A stretch of 51,541 nucleotides of DNA, taken from positions 1 to 51,541 of the forward strand of contig BBXU01000783.1 of the NCBI GenBank assembly GCA_001598975.1, given 5' to 3'. The notes under the pieces were generated by a model. That model did no database searches, was not told where the DNA came from, and was given only the letters and a program-made list of their open reading frames with translations. The translations under genes were made by a program, and so were the position numbers. The stretch comes from Parachlorella kessleri (Eukaryota > Chlorophyta > Trebouxiophyceae > Chlorellales > Chlorellaceae). Shown piece after piece: positions 1 through 28,709 of this stretch; position 1 is the stretch's first letter; every line of letters starts with the position of its first letter.

Positions 1-55
1 CCACCCACACACCCACACCCACACCCACACGCACACACACCACCGCCACCACCGT
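1..55. repeat. CCCACA / CA-rich microsatellite
   Basis: The window opens with an imperfect run of CCCACA and CA units passing into CACCGCCACCACC. It is a simple sequence repeat. It does not match the plant-type telomere unit (TTTAGGG/CCCTAAA), so I do not call it telomeric. Its position at the very edge fits an assembly break in low-complexity DNA. Confidence 0.8.
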
Positions 56-322
56 GAGGTATTCTAACATCTCCTTCTCCTCTCTGCGGTGCACTGCTTA
101 CACGCAGTACTGTTACAGGTGTCTGACCCAAACAGCCCCAGTCATTCCTTAAGGCAAACGCTGGAAATTTCAGACTGACCCACAGCATCCATACGCCAAT
201 GGCTTCCACCCACAGTACCCGTACCAGCAATCCCAAAAACCCAAATATACAGGACACGGTGAAGAAATCCTCACACTAAATGCACATCCTCCAATGACCA
301 AACCCATGGAACGTCAGCTGGG

Positions 323-2056
323 CTAGTGTGCCTGGAGTTCTGATACTGGAGCATGCTGCCGCTGCTCATATGCCCAGTAAAGCAGCAGCGGAACTTGAAA
401 GAAAAGCAGACCCAGGACGGAGGCATAGAGGATTTCATGAGGAGGGTGGAAGTACCTGCACCATCACATGGATGCAAAAGGCACGGCTTCAGAGCTCCAA
501 ACTTACAATCTGGGCGGGCTACCCTTGCAGACACACCTGTCAGGTACCACCACCCATGAGGCAACAACAAAAAAAAGGTCTGTATCATATCACAAACATA
601 ATATCACAAACACAACCACCAGACAGTATGTGCACAATCAAGAAGCACAGCTAAGCCTTACCTCGAGGTGAAGTAGCATTCGCAGCTGACAAGGGCTGCC
701 AAGATAGTGGCCGCTAAAGAGTATCCCTTCGCAAACAGCCCTGGAAGGCTGTTGCTGCGCACATTCCTGCACAGCATAGGACAGGCTTGATCATCACTTC
801 AAGCCTAGCTTGCCAGGCAAGCATACAGAAGCCATGTGTCAGCTGTTTGACTCGGCGGCGCCTTTTGCACCTGCAATGATTGGCAGGTCTTGTGCAAACC
901 AAGCAACCCAAAGACTTGCGGTACGCTTCAGGGCCGACAGGAGGACTACAACACCACGTCATGCTCGGTAGCGACCAACACATATCAAGGCTCAATGCCA
1001 TAAAGGGTGTCAGGGCATGACGTACCACAAGTGCAGCAGGCTGAGCGATGCCTCGCAGGCAAAGCCACCCATAAGCGAAGCCCCCAGCAGTATATGGTCC
1101 GACATTACGTGAGGTGGATGGGACAAGTTGTCCCTGGCATATCGCCTAGGTGTGAAGATGTAGCCTGCAAGACCATGTCCAGTGCAGCTCATAAGCGACT
1201 TTTACATCCAACAGCCTTTCAGCGTCCACAAGATACATGAACGCACTGCACAGTGTGGAAATGCATACGACCAAACCTCTTGGCTCTGCACAGTGCACAG
1301 TACGTCAATGCACAGTGCACAGTACGTCAATGCTTCAAACCCCAAGCATTTTCGACTGCTAAAGTTCCATGCTGCGCCTGCGCATGCACCTGCGCATCTT
1401 ACAAAGTTACATTATGAACCACTGCCTCCTGCTTGATACACAGCACACGCACCTCCCACATGGAGCTGATACATTGCTCCCCTGATGGCCGACAGGACGA
1501 AGTAGAGAGTAAACGGCTTGACCACCGTGTCACGCTTTCGAGGGAAAGCTTTGGGCCAGGAGTAAGTCACCACCGCCCTGACTGCCCAGAGTATAAAGAG
1601 TAGGCCAGCACCAAAGGTCCGGAACAGGAGGTCGAAATAGTGGAGTGGCAAGTCCCTGCTTTTCACCATTACTGGCTCGCCTGCAAGGGCAGCAGGCAAT
1701 CTGTTAGCGGACAAGCAACATTGTGGCTAGGGTTATGCTAGCCACATATACCTTTTGCTAACAAGAAGCAGGTTTGCTGTGGCAACAATATGAGCAAGAT
1801 TTCAAGGTGAAGTAGCTGCCTGTCCAGCCGACTAACTCACGCACTCCCAGCACTTGCCTTCATACGCAGCAGTCCCCGCACAGACGAGTGCAAACCACGC
1901 CACATACGTGAAAAGAAGAGCCACCCGTGCCAGCTGCGAGGGGTTCATGTTGTCCGGTAGCTCGCGCTCGAGGTTGCTGCTGTTGAGCACAGGAGCAAGC
2001 CCGGGTTCCTTGCTGGCTGCAGTCCCAGCTGGTGCCTTGCTGCGTCTGGCACTCAT
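323..2056 (-). CDS. Small multispanning membrane protein of unknown function
   Basis: A four-exon minus-strand gene can be read as exons 2056-1841, 1680-1453, 740-662 and 455-323, with stop TAG at 323-325, giving about 217 residues. The N-terminal ~40 residues are polar (MSARRSKAPAG...). Four or five hydrophobic segments follow, including LLFTYVAWFALVCAG, LLFRTFGAGLLFILWAV, YSLAATILAALVSC and LYASVLGLLFFQVPLLLYWA. The last three exons join in frame at canonical sites: donor GTGCGT with acceptor ccttccag, then donor GTAAGG with acceptor ggtgcag. The first intron is ambiguous. Donor GTGAGT keeps frame only with a GAG acceptor at 1676-1674; the obvious CAG acceptor needs a GC donor two bases earlier. 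I do not recognise the family. It starts divergently from POLQ, 551 bp away. Membrane location is inferred from hydrophobicity only. Confidence 0.6.
1287..1330. repeat. Perfect 22-bp tandem duplication
   Basis: The 22-bp unit tgcacagtgcacagtacgtcaa-type sequence occurs twice head to tail (1287-1308, 1309-1330). It lies in the second intron of the minus-strand membrane-protein gene. The copies are identical, so the duplication is probably recent. The unit contains the near-palindrome CACAGTGCACAG. Confidence 0.85.
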
Positions 2057-2607
2057 TAGGGTGTGCAGCAGTGGTACTGTGATCGGTCCTCTGGGTGCTC
2101 GTCCGGAGGAGGCTGTCAGGGACAGTTTCAGACCCCCAGAGTCATGAACAGAGGAAGCGCCACAAGAGGAGGCCCACGATGATCAGGTTGCAGAAGGCGA
2201 CTGGCAAGATGTAGCGAGCGTATCAGAGAGCCTCGTCCCAGCAACAACGCCAACTGATATGCTGATTTGCTGATAGACCACTTTCTAGCTCATCGGCTTC
2301 TTCATCCAGTAGTTTCGTGCTGGGTTTCATGGTAACCCGTAAGCTTTTCAAACAGGTGGCGCGTTTACTCACTAGGTTCCCTGCAGAAGCGGGCCTAGGG
2401 CCCCAGGGGGATCATCTGCTGAGCATCGTGCTGGGCACACAAAAGCTCCCGTGGGATTGCCTACCTCGGACTTTGCTCCGGCAAGCTCATAAGGCCTCAG
2501 CGACTCTGTACCTAGTTTCAAGCCGGTCCTGCAGTGATCAGGCGCGTGCACCTTTACATGCCATAGCTTGTTAGCAGCTATGTAGATGGGCTTTGCCTCA
2601 CGGTTGA
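2057..2607. promoter_or_regulatory. Divergent intergenic region (membrane gene / POLQ)
   Basis: These 551 bp separate two start codons pointing away from each other, so both promoters and 5' UTRs should lie here. I see no clear TATA box or repeated motif. A short hydrophobic minus-strand reading around 2145-2220 is closed by a TGA just upstream with no splice acceptor between, so I do not annotate it. Confidence 0.4.
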
Positions 2608-20828
<18,221 letters not shown>

Positions 20829-20857
<29 letters not shown>

Positions 20858-21040
20858 CAGCCTGTCACAGTTGGGACGCCGGCGAGGTGGGATGAAGCTG
20901 TGAGAAATTGAGGCCTAGCCTTTGGTTATATGCTGAGACGCGGCTTGGTGGGATGGTGCGAGGGATGAAGGCCTAGCCGTCGGTCATACTCTGAGACGCC
21001 GCTTGGTGGGATGGTGCGAGGGAGTGGAGCCGTAACACTG
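20829..21040 (+). repeat. ~60-bp decayed tandem array spanning the POLQ stop codon and 3' UTR
   Basis: The last coding bases, the stop TAG and the next 20 bp (20829-20880) form the first unit of an array. Later unit boundaries (gacgc(c/g)) fall at 20875, 20937 and 20995. Shared blocks are ggtgggatg, gatgaaggc(c)tag and gtcat...gagacgcc. Units 2 and 3 are closely similar; the coding unit is the most diverged. The array makes most of the proximal 3' UTR. Confidence 0.75.
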
Positions 21041-22037
21041 CACTTTGCTGAGAGGTGCACGGCAGAGTGACTTTGGGGATGAAGATGTAGGTTTCCACCT
21101 TACTGAGAGTTTGGCCAGCATGGGTGACCAGAGAGTTTTCAACGAGTACTGCCAGTGAGCAGAGCGCCAGTGAGGTAGGCAGTCAAAGTTGGAGGAGTAG
21201 GCAGTAATCAGCATCTAACATGATAACAGGAATAGCGTTGATTCTTAGGAGATTGGCAGCACAGGACCCAGCAGGGGTGTAGGGCACGGAGGGTTGTTAG
21301 TGAGCACCTGACCTCAATATTTTATGTTCTGACGGCAAGTATCAGACAGTACTTAAAGATTTTTCCCATGGGTCATTCTCTCAACGTAGGCCTCGAGGTG
21401 CAGCAAATGTTTTGCATTTTAGTCATACATGCCTTTCATCATTGGCAGCTTTCTTTTTTACTAGGGTAAGAGGAAAGCAAGTGCATGTTCGAATTTGCCC
21501 CAGCTCTCCCAACTAGGACAGGATGGTCTCTCCTTGCTGCTCTTCTTGACAGACGGATCTTAGGCAAAGCGACCATATGACCGCAGCCCAAACTGGCTTG
21601 GAAGCAGTTGAGCTGAGATTTGAGTGCTTGCACTGTTTACCAACCTTAGATGCTATTCTGACTCCAGCCCAGGGGCCCATGGGGAACGTGCTTGTGCGGA
21701 GGCGCCCCAAAAAGCCTATTCATGAGATTGCCGTCGGTTCCAGCTTGAAACCCCACATCGAAACCGCCGGCTCCAGCACCGGGACAAGGACTCAACAGTT
21801 CATTTGGAATCTACCAGCATGCATATCATGCCCCCCGCTGCAAACTAGCATCGCGTCCACGCGGAAAGCTTTGACCCACAATGCCCTACCTGCTTTATAT
21901 ACGAACACCTCTGCTTTGCTTTTTGTCCTGTCCATGACAGCAGAAGCCCACCTAGTCAATACAACAACCTGGATCGACTTCGCAAATTTAGCGTTAGCTG
22001 ATATTTTTTAGCCTCCCCGGGGGCAGGAAAACGCAGC
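20858..22037 (+). other. Intergenic stretch between POLQ and the translocator
   Basis: After the 3' UTR array I find no recognisable gene. An open frame at about 21577-22011 contains a basic segment (NVLVRRRPKKPIHEI) but has no family resemblance or supporting splice pattern, and it runs up to the next start codon. It may be 5' UTR of the translocator or an unrelated chance frame. Confidence 0.4.
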
Positions 22038-24123
22038 ATGAAGCGTGTGGTCAGCCCAATACCAGCCTCCCCCTTGCCTTTGGCGTCAGTGACAATAGCC
22101 ACCGGCAGCAGCGACGGCCAGGCTGACAGCATGGGAAAGAATAAAGGAGCCGACAGTGGAACGGACAATGCACACAGGTTCCAGCTGTTCGGGCTGGGCA
22201 GTGCTGCAATAGCTGTCATTGCTTCCCTGGCCTGGATGGCGGTATGTACACACAGCGCAGTCGCTGCTGACATATGTTGTGCCTGCCATGGAAGCCGCAC
22301 CAGTACTTCTTGTTGCTCCCTGCCCCATGTTGGATCCTTCCTGCCTGTGGGTTGCAGGTGTCCTCTGGGCTTATATTGCTCAATAAGGACCTCTTAGCAC
22401 ATGGTTTCCCCTACCCGATGGCACTCTCCGGCCTGGGAATGGGGTTCAGTGGGTTCGCCAGCTTCCTCTGTTGTAAAGTAAGTCTGTGAGGCCTGGCTTG
22501 CAAGCCTACTCCTGACCGGCACTGTCCCAAGACCTGTGCTGCTATTGCTGCTTGTTGTCTCTCGCTGGTACCAATCTTGCAACCAACCTATTGTTTGTTG
22601 GGCTGTATTGAGACCAACCCCTGGGTGGCCTATGCAGGTTTTCAACCTAGTGGAAGCAAAGCGGACTGTGACTTTGCGATTTTATGTGACCAAGATGCTG
22701 CCTGTGGGCCTATTCATGGCCTTGACACTGCACTTCGGCAACCTTGTGTACTTGTACCTCACTGTGAGTTGGTGTCATCTTGGTGGCGTCCTTCAATGTG
22801 GGTTATGCTCGTCACGAAGACCTGCAACTCATCTGAAGCTGTCTTCCAAAGCAACAGACACGTCGCCCAGCTTCCACAGCGGGTCCTCACACTACCTTTG
22901 CTGCCTGTTGCAGGTAAGCTTTATACAAATGTTAAAGGCCTTCACCCCGATCATCACCATGATCGCTCTCTTTGCGGCGCGGCTGGAGTCTCCCACGCGG
23001 CGGCTCATCGTCTCTGTGTCCTTCATAGCGCTGGGCACAGCGCTGGCCTCCGTTGGGGAGGTCAACCTCAGCACCACGGGCATCCTTATCATGTTCCTCT
23101 CAGAAGCCTTTGAGGCCATCAGGCTAGTGATGACGCAAGTGCTGCTGGTGGGACTCAAGTTCCACCCAATAGAGGGCCTCCTGTATCTGGCCCCTGCCTG
23201 CACCTTCTGGCTCCTCCTAGGCAGCGCCTGCCTGGAGTTTCCCAGGATGGCACAGAGCGGCGCCTTCCTGCTGATGCTCCAGCGGCCGGTCAAGTTCACT
23301 GTGGCAGCCGCCATGGGCTTCATGGTCAACTCGCTGGCTTACATCGTCATCCAAACAGCCTCTTCACTGACACTCAAGGTAAGCACTATTGCACAGTGGC
23401 AAGGGGAAAGCGGGACATGGCGATTTTGGCTAGGGCTTGTAAGGTGGATGGAGAGGAGAGGAGGCGTGTTCCGTCATCATGCTCATGCGGGGGGACTGTG
23501 ACACATGGCTGGTGCTTTTTGCTGGCGATCTGGCTTCAGTGAGGCTGCTCGACCCTGCCGAGCCTGTGGTGCCCCTGGCCACTGCTGTTGCATGGCCTAA
23601 GTGAGCCCGACTAATGCTGCAGGTGCTGGGGACGGTGAAGAATGCTCTAGTGGTGTGCCTGGGGATTGCTTTCCTCCAGGAGACGGTCACCGGCTTGCAG
23701 GTACGAGCCTTGGCTGCGATGCAGTTGTGGTCCCTCGCTACCGCAGCACCTAAATTTGATCCACACCATGGCAGAGCGGGCCTGGCCTGCATTCAGGTGG
23801 CAGCTTCAAAAGCAGTTCACGGCCCGCATGGCATTGTCTGCATGGTGGGGTTGCCGGAGAGCCCACCGCTCAACCCGGACTTGTCGCCATAGTGTGACAG
23901 GTCGCTGCTGAGTACTCTGCAGGGGGTTGGGTATGCCATCTCTGTGGGTGCCTTTTTCTGGTACAACCAGATAAAGATGCAGCAAATGCGGGGGTCCACG
24001 CCTCTGCCCAGCAGCAGCAGCAGCAGCAGTGGAGGCGGCACTGGCTCCACAAATGGCGGTGCAGCACCGCGCGTCAGATATGTCGTTCTGGGTCCGCCCA
24101 AAGGCAGCAGCGAAGGACCCTAG
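22038..24123 (+). CDS. Sugar-phosphate/phosphate translocator (TPT family, KT group)
   Basis: Six exons encode about 400 residues of a drug/metabolite-superfamily transporter. Exon 1 (22038-22241) ends ASLAWMA; later exons join in frame at GT..AG borders. The order of features matches plant translocators of the At3g14410 type: SSGLILLNKDLL...FPYPMAL, FYVTKMLPVGLFMALTLHFGN, YLYLTVSFIQMLKAFTPI, SVGEVNLSTTGILIMFLSEA, LLYLAPACTFWLLLGSACLE, SLTLKVLGTVKNALVV and GVGYAISVGAFFWYNQIKMQQ. About ten membrane segments are expected. The N-terminal ~45 residues are polar and do not look like a clear chloroplast transit peptide, so Golgi or another endomembrane is likely. The C-terminal tail has a serine run encoded by AGC repeats (24008-24030). 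The substrate cannot be told from sequence. Confidence 0.88.
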
Positions 24124-25649
24124 GACCAGGTTGTCCCAGCCATGTATGTGAACCCTGGTTGACTTGGCGAGGATGCCAGCATAACGTCCATACAATTGTG
24201 CATGTTCTCGTCTGCTTCATGCCCCTTGTGACACATTTCTTGCATCCAATCGAGGCGTGCGTACATGATAAGTGACACACTGAAAACTTGTAACACTGTG
24301 GCAGTCTCGCATTCAGCATCATTAGGTGGCCAGCCACGGTGCAAGACAAAGGACCGCTACCAGCTTTGGTATGAAGGGAAGCTCTAGAAGATCAAGTGCA
24401 CCTTAGCCTGTGGTGCTTCTGCGTCGCTGCGAGCAATCCGCCAGTTGCAAGCGGGTATGTCTTGTGTGTTGCCAGACTTGCAGTCACCTATGAGCATCAA
24501 GCCGCCTCCCGTTATGCTGCAGCAGGAGAAGGAGGATGAAGCTCAAAACCTGGCAAAGTGCAGTCCCGACCTCATAGGTCCTGCCAGGAGCTCTCCCCTC
24601 TCGCTACTGCGCCAGTGTTGCACTGACTACATGCAAATACCTGCCGAACTCGAACTCTTCAAACGTAGGTGCTGCTGCCTCCTCCACCTCCTTGGCTGCT
24701 TTCTTATTGCTGCAGCAGGGCTTCGGCTGCTGCTGCAACGGTTGCTGCCGCTGAGCACTGCTGGCTGCTGTGACTTCCTCAGCATCTCTGCTGGGCAACC
24801 ATTGACAGCAAGGTATGAGTGGGTTGTACAAAAGCAGCCTGGGTACGTCTGCAGGGCCATTAGGCTCACAGTTAGAGCTCACCTTGCAGGCTGCGCAGGT
24901 TTCTCCGCCTTCTTCTTGCTCCTGCCCCACACCATCGCTCCCGAGGTTGTGATCCAACCTGCTACGAGCACTGTCAGCGAATGAAGAAGAAAATTGCGTC
25001 AAAACAGGTTGATTAGCACTGATCGAACTGTTACACGCAGGATGTCCACGAGGGGTGACAGCGCGCAGAAATGACAGCGCGCATAGCACACTGTGCAGGC
25101 ACAGCTCCTTCAACTGCATGGGTGGCCAGGGGGGCAGGTAGTAGGAACCCTGCCTATAAGGGTACCACCTAGAGATTGTGAGTGGCCGACTGTCCGGTGG
25201 TTTGCAGAAACCAAGGCTAGTGGTCATTGCTGCCTGTCCCGGGGCACTGCAAGCCCAGGGTCTGGGCTACATGTAATCGGTTCATGGGATGGAGCTCAGG
25301 GATGCCAAGCTCTGCATGCAGTTAGGCGCTTTACCATATGCTTAATAAGCTGCTGCAAGAACACTTGCCCTGGCAGCAGTGATCGAGTCCTCCAATGGCA
25401 GCGCTGAAGTCAATATCCAAGTGCTTCCGGGGCCATATATGCATGCATGGCACCTATACGCAGCAAGAGAGGCATTGGAAAGGAATGGAATGAAAGGGCA
25501 AGGGCTACACTGCGCAAGTTGAATATCAAGGCAACCAAGTTCTTAGCCAGGATCGGACCACACTGCTGGTTCCACACTTGCCAGGCAGGGTGGGCCGACA
25601 CCCCTGGTAAAGTAGGCTGCATTTCCCAGGAGTACTCCAGGAGAATTCT
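24124..25649. other. Convergent intergenic region with possible minus-strand exons
   Basis: This lies between the 3' ends of the translocator and the peroxiredoxin. On the minus strand, 24990-24880 (ending GGETCAACK before GTGAGC) and 24830-24645 (ending PTFEEFEFG before AGGTATTTG) look like coding exons, with biased composition and good donors. I could not assemble a gene with a start, a stop or a family, and the frame between them is not settled. They may also be 3' UTR. Confidence 0.25.
24289..24293 (+). promoter_or_regulatory. Candidate TGTAA polyadenylation signal of the translocator
   Basis: TGTAA, the usual green-algal polyadenylation element, occurs 166 nt after the translocator stop codon. 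No other copy was noticed nearby in the 3' region. The assignment rests on motif and distance only. Confidence 0.35.
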
Positions 25650-28026
25650 CTACTGTTTGCCAAAGTACTCAAGGCTCTCCTTGGGGCTTGGCTTGATCGT
25701 GTCAGCGCCAGGGGTCCAGTTTGCAGGGCACACCTACAACAGAGTGCAGCAGTATACTGCCAATCAGCCTTGCAAGCCTGATGCCTGGCAGAACATGAAG
25801 TTTCCCGCCCCAGTCAAAGGCGGCAGGATGTCTTGATGCTGGCTTGCCCAAGTCGCATGCACCAGGCCGATTCCCAAACCCTGTGAGCCAGCCTTTCCAT
25901 GAAGCAGCCGACCCGACGAAGACAGCGGAGTGTTCATGTGACGAGTTGCCCTTTGCTGACAAGCAACACACCTCGCCGTGGATGTCGGTGAACTGGAAGG
26001 CCTTGAGTAGGCGCAGGGTCTCGTCCACGCTGCGGCCGACGGGCAAGTCGTTCACGGTGATCTGCCTGCACGAACATAACATCATATGGCACCACTATCG
26101 TTACCAGGAGCTTCTCAGGCACATACAATATGCACAGGCGGGTCATGGCATGATGCACTGCTGCAGGAAATCCCAATCTCCACAAGCCTGCACACTGTGC
26201 CACAACCTGCCGTACCCCACAAAGACTAGTGGGTACCGTGGTCAATGAAGATGTCTGCTCGCCTAGCAGCCGAGCAGGATAAGCATGAGTAGCTTCCCTT
26301 TGTCAAAGCTACAATGTCTCACCTCAGGACACCCTCGGGGTTGATGATGAACAAACCCCGCAGAGCGACGCCGGCGTTCTCGCCTGTGACAACGCACACC
26401 AGAAGGTTCTTTTACTACCATGGGTTGCTTGCATGATTGAATGCCCTCTGTTGCCGTGCAGCTGCCGCGGATGCCGACTCAAGCCCTTTTTTGCCAGGCC
26501 GCGATTCACATGCTCCACTTGGTTTCAAGCAGGGCATGTGCAAGGGCTCTGCCAACACTACAACTCCCACACGACGACCCTGCCACAATGCATTTTCCAG
26601 CATCAAGCATCACCGGCTCACCTTCCTCTATCAGGACACCATAGTCCTTGGAGATGCTCTTGGTGATGTCGGAGATCAGGGGGTAGGCGAGGCCGCCCAG
26701 GCCGCCCTGCTTGCGAGGCTGGTTCACCCAGGCCAGGTGGGAGAAGGCGGAGTCGACAGACACCCCCAGCACCTCAACACCAACCTCCTTGAACTCCTGC
26801 AGGGATGGCAGTGAGGCAATCGCTGCTGAGGACGACCCCTCGCACTATATTTTGTGCATGATCTTGTGCCTGCCACCTACGTGGCCCCTTGCACAATCTA
26901 TACAAGGGCCTACCCTGTGTGCCATAAGCGCGCTCTTCAAAAACAAATAACAGCATTGATGTCAGGTGATCACTCCTCACTTAATAAGTAAGTGCGAACA
27001 CTTAGCGCTAAGGATGGTTCGGCAGTCGAAACTCAGAACATAGCATACAGGCAGGGCTGATGCAGGCTGTACATCAGAGCTACCGCGGCGAAAGGACTCG
27101 CAGAACTCTCAAGACCAGAACAACCACACTGAAGCTGTGCTGGTTCACAGTGAAGCTCACCTGGATGCGGTCGGAGAAGGCGATGATCTCGGTGGGGCAC
27201 ACTGCACGAAGAACAAGCCACGTGATGTGCGGCTCAGACAAAATCTCAAAGACGTAGACGCCAGGTTGGTGCCGAGGCTCTGCCGTGTGCCTCGGGTGGC
27301 TCGCATACAGCCACGGCCAAACAAGGGAGGTCCTTAAGTGCTCTATATCCATGTTTTGTTGCCTGGTCAAGACAGGCTGCGCCACGCAAAACGGGTCGGC
27401 AAAGGCACTCGACGGCACTCAGAGCGAGGGGGCTTGAGCACTTACCGAAAGTGAAGTCTAAGGGGTAGAAGAAGACAACAACGTATCTGCAAGCAGCAGG
27501 AGGAGCACCCACTGCTTACGCTGCCACACATTTAAGGTGGTTGACTGGCTTGCCCTGGACAGAGGCTCGGTCCTTCGCAGCGACCAGCCTATAGGTTGCC
27601 AACCGAAGGTAAAGTTTAACAGTGCGAGCCATACGGCACTGTACAGGGTAGCCACCACTGACAGCTGCAACCACATGATGGTCTTCAAGGTAGCACCCCG
27701 CCAGCACTTCTAGAAACTCACTTGCCCTTGTAGTCACTGAGCGACACGGTCTTAATATCGCCGTCAACCACTGCGGAGGCAGTGAAAGCCGGGGCTGCAT
27801 ACAGACACACACCGCTCTGTTGACTGATGTCCACGAACATCAAGTGGTGAGGGTTGAGGTCATCGGCCATGCGGCATGCGCAGCCCACACCGGGTCAGTC
27901 TCACAGTGCTGACCCTTAATCTGTGCTACTCTGTTGCTCGATCAGCGCAACTTGAAGCTGAAGTGGTGAGCCACAGGGTCAGTGCTGGTCAGGGAACTTG
28001 CCTGGCTTGCCGATCACTGCCACCAT
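25650..28026 (-). CDS. Typical 2-Cys peroxiredoxin (thiol peroxidase)
   Basis: Eight exons (28026-28002, 27794-27722, 27486-27446, 27201-27161, 26796-26622, 26383-26323, 26065-25972, 25733-25650) add up exactly to 197 residues. The enzyme reduces H2O2 and organic peroxides. The peroxidatic cysteine is in [14 protein letters not shown], the catalytic arginine region follows in [13 protein letters not shown], and the resolving cysteine is in [16 protein letters not shown] and the C-terminal EYFGKQ tail are the features tied to over-oxidation sensitivity. The start ATG (28024-28026) has a strong context (ACACCATGG), and an in-frame TAG lies 15 nt upstream, so the product starts [12 protein letters not shown] with no transit peptide. 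A cytosolic location is therefore inferred, unlike the plastid enzyme of plants. Intron 1 (28001-27795) is GC-AG (CCAG|GCAAGT). Alternative upstream starts giving a plastid form cannot be excluded. Confidence 0.95.
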
Positions 28027-28709
28027 GGTGTTCGTACACTAATAAGGCTCCTGACGGTATGAAGCTGTAAACAATACCTATGGCAGCAAATAGGAACCCC
28101 TGTGACGGCTCTGGGAAATGACATTCAAAGCCCCTGGGTCTAATTGGAAGGCAGGCAGCGTCAGACCTTGGCCAGGCGCGTTGACGAGGATACCTTTTAA
28201 CCTGCATTATGCCTCGAACCAATAAACTTACGGTTGGACTGGACTCGCGAACCGACTGGCATGCGATCACTGCTGGCATCCTTGGACGTTTTGGCTTCCT
28301 GACCGCACAGGTTGTGAGAGAGGCAAGGCGCACTTAGGACTGCCGACCTGAGGACAAGGTTCCGGTCCAAGGTGCGCTTGCGACGCTGTGTTGCGCCCGC
28401 CCAGCAGCTCTCGTCCGGGGTGCCTCGTGATCTCTGTCGCTGGTTGCAACCTTTCCGTGCTGCACAGTGACTGCCAGTGGCTGATATCGGGGCTGGTCAG
28501 TTGGTCACTGTCGCGTGCGTTGTGATTACAGCATCTCTCCTTAGCGAGGCCTGGGCAATTCACGATTGGAGGGGAAGAACTGAAATGTACGTTAGCGTTG
28601 TTTTCGCGGGGTTCCCAACGAGGGGCGGTTACAGGTCCACCCTTGTTTCGACGTTGTGGCTTGGCGGCATGCCTAGGCATCTGACTACTTAGCCCTGGCT
28701 CCTGTTGTC
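28027..28709. promoter_or_regulatory. Divergent intergenic region (peroxiredoxin / Q-rich gene)
   Basis: These 683 bp lie between two divergent start codons. A minus-strand open frame through 28267-28680 has no family resemblance. If the peroxiredoxin has an alternative first exon encoding a transit peptide it would lie here, but I saw none that splices in frame. No clear TATA box. Confidence 0.35.

Noticed and set aside
1..60. Possible telomere
   Set aside because: The unit is CCCACA/CA, not a telomeric heptamer or hexamer, and is too short and irregular.
2145..2230. Minus-strand hydrophobic reading (RYILPVAFCNLIIVGLLLW) resembling the end of a membrane protein
   Set aside because: An in-frame TGA lies three codons upstream with no AG acceptor in between, and no upstream exon could be linked.
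21577..22011. 144-codon open frame before the translocator
   Set aside because: Biased composition only in one short part, no family resemblance, no splice context.
24445..24984. 179-codon plus-strand open frame rich in Leu and Cys
   Set aside because: Looks like the complement of Q/E/A-rich sequence on the other strand rather than a real membrane protein.
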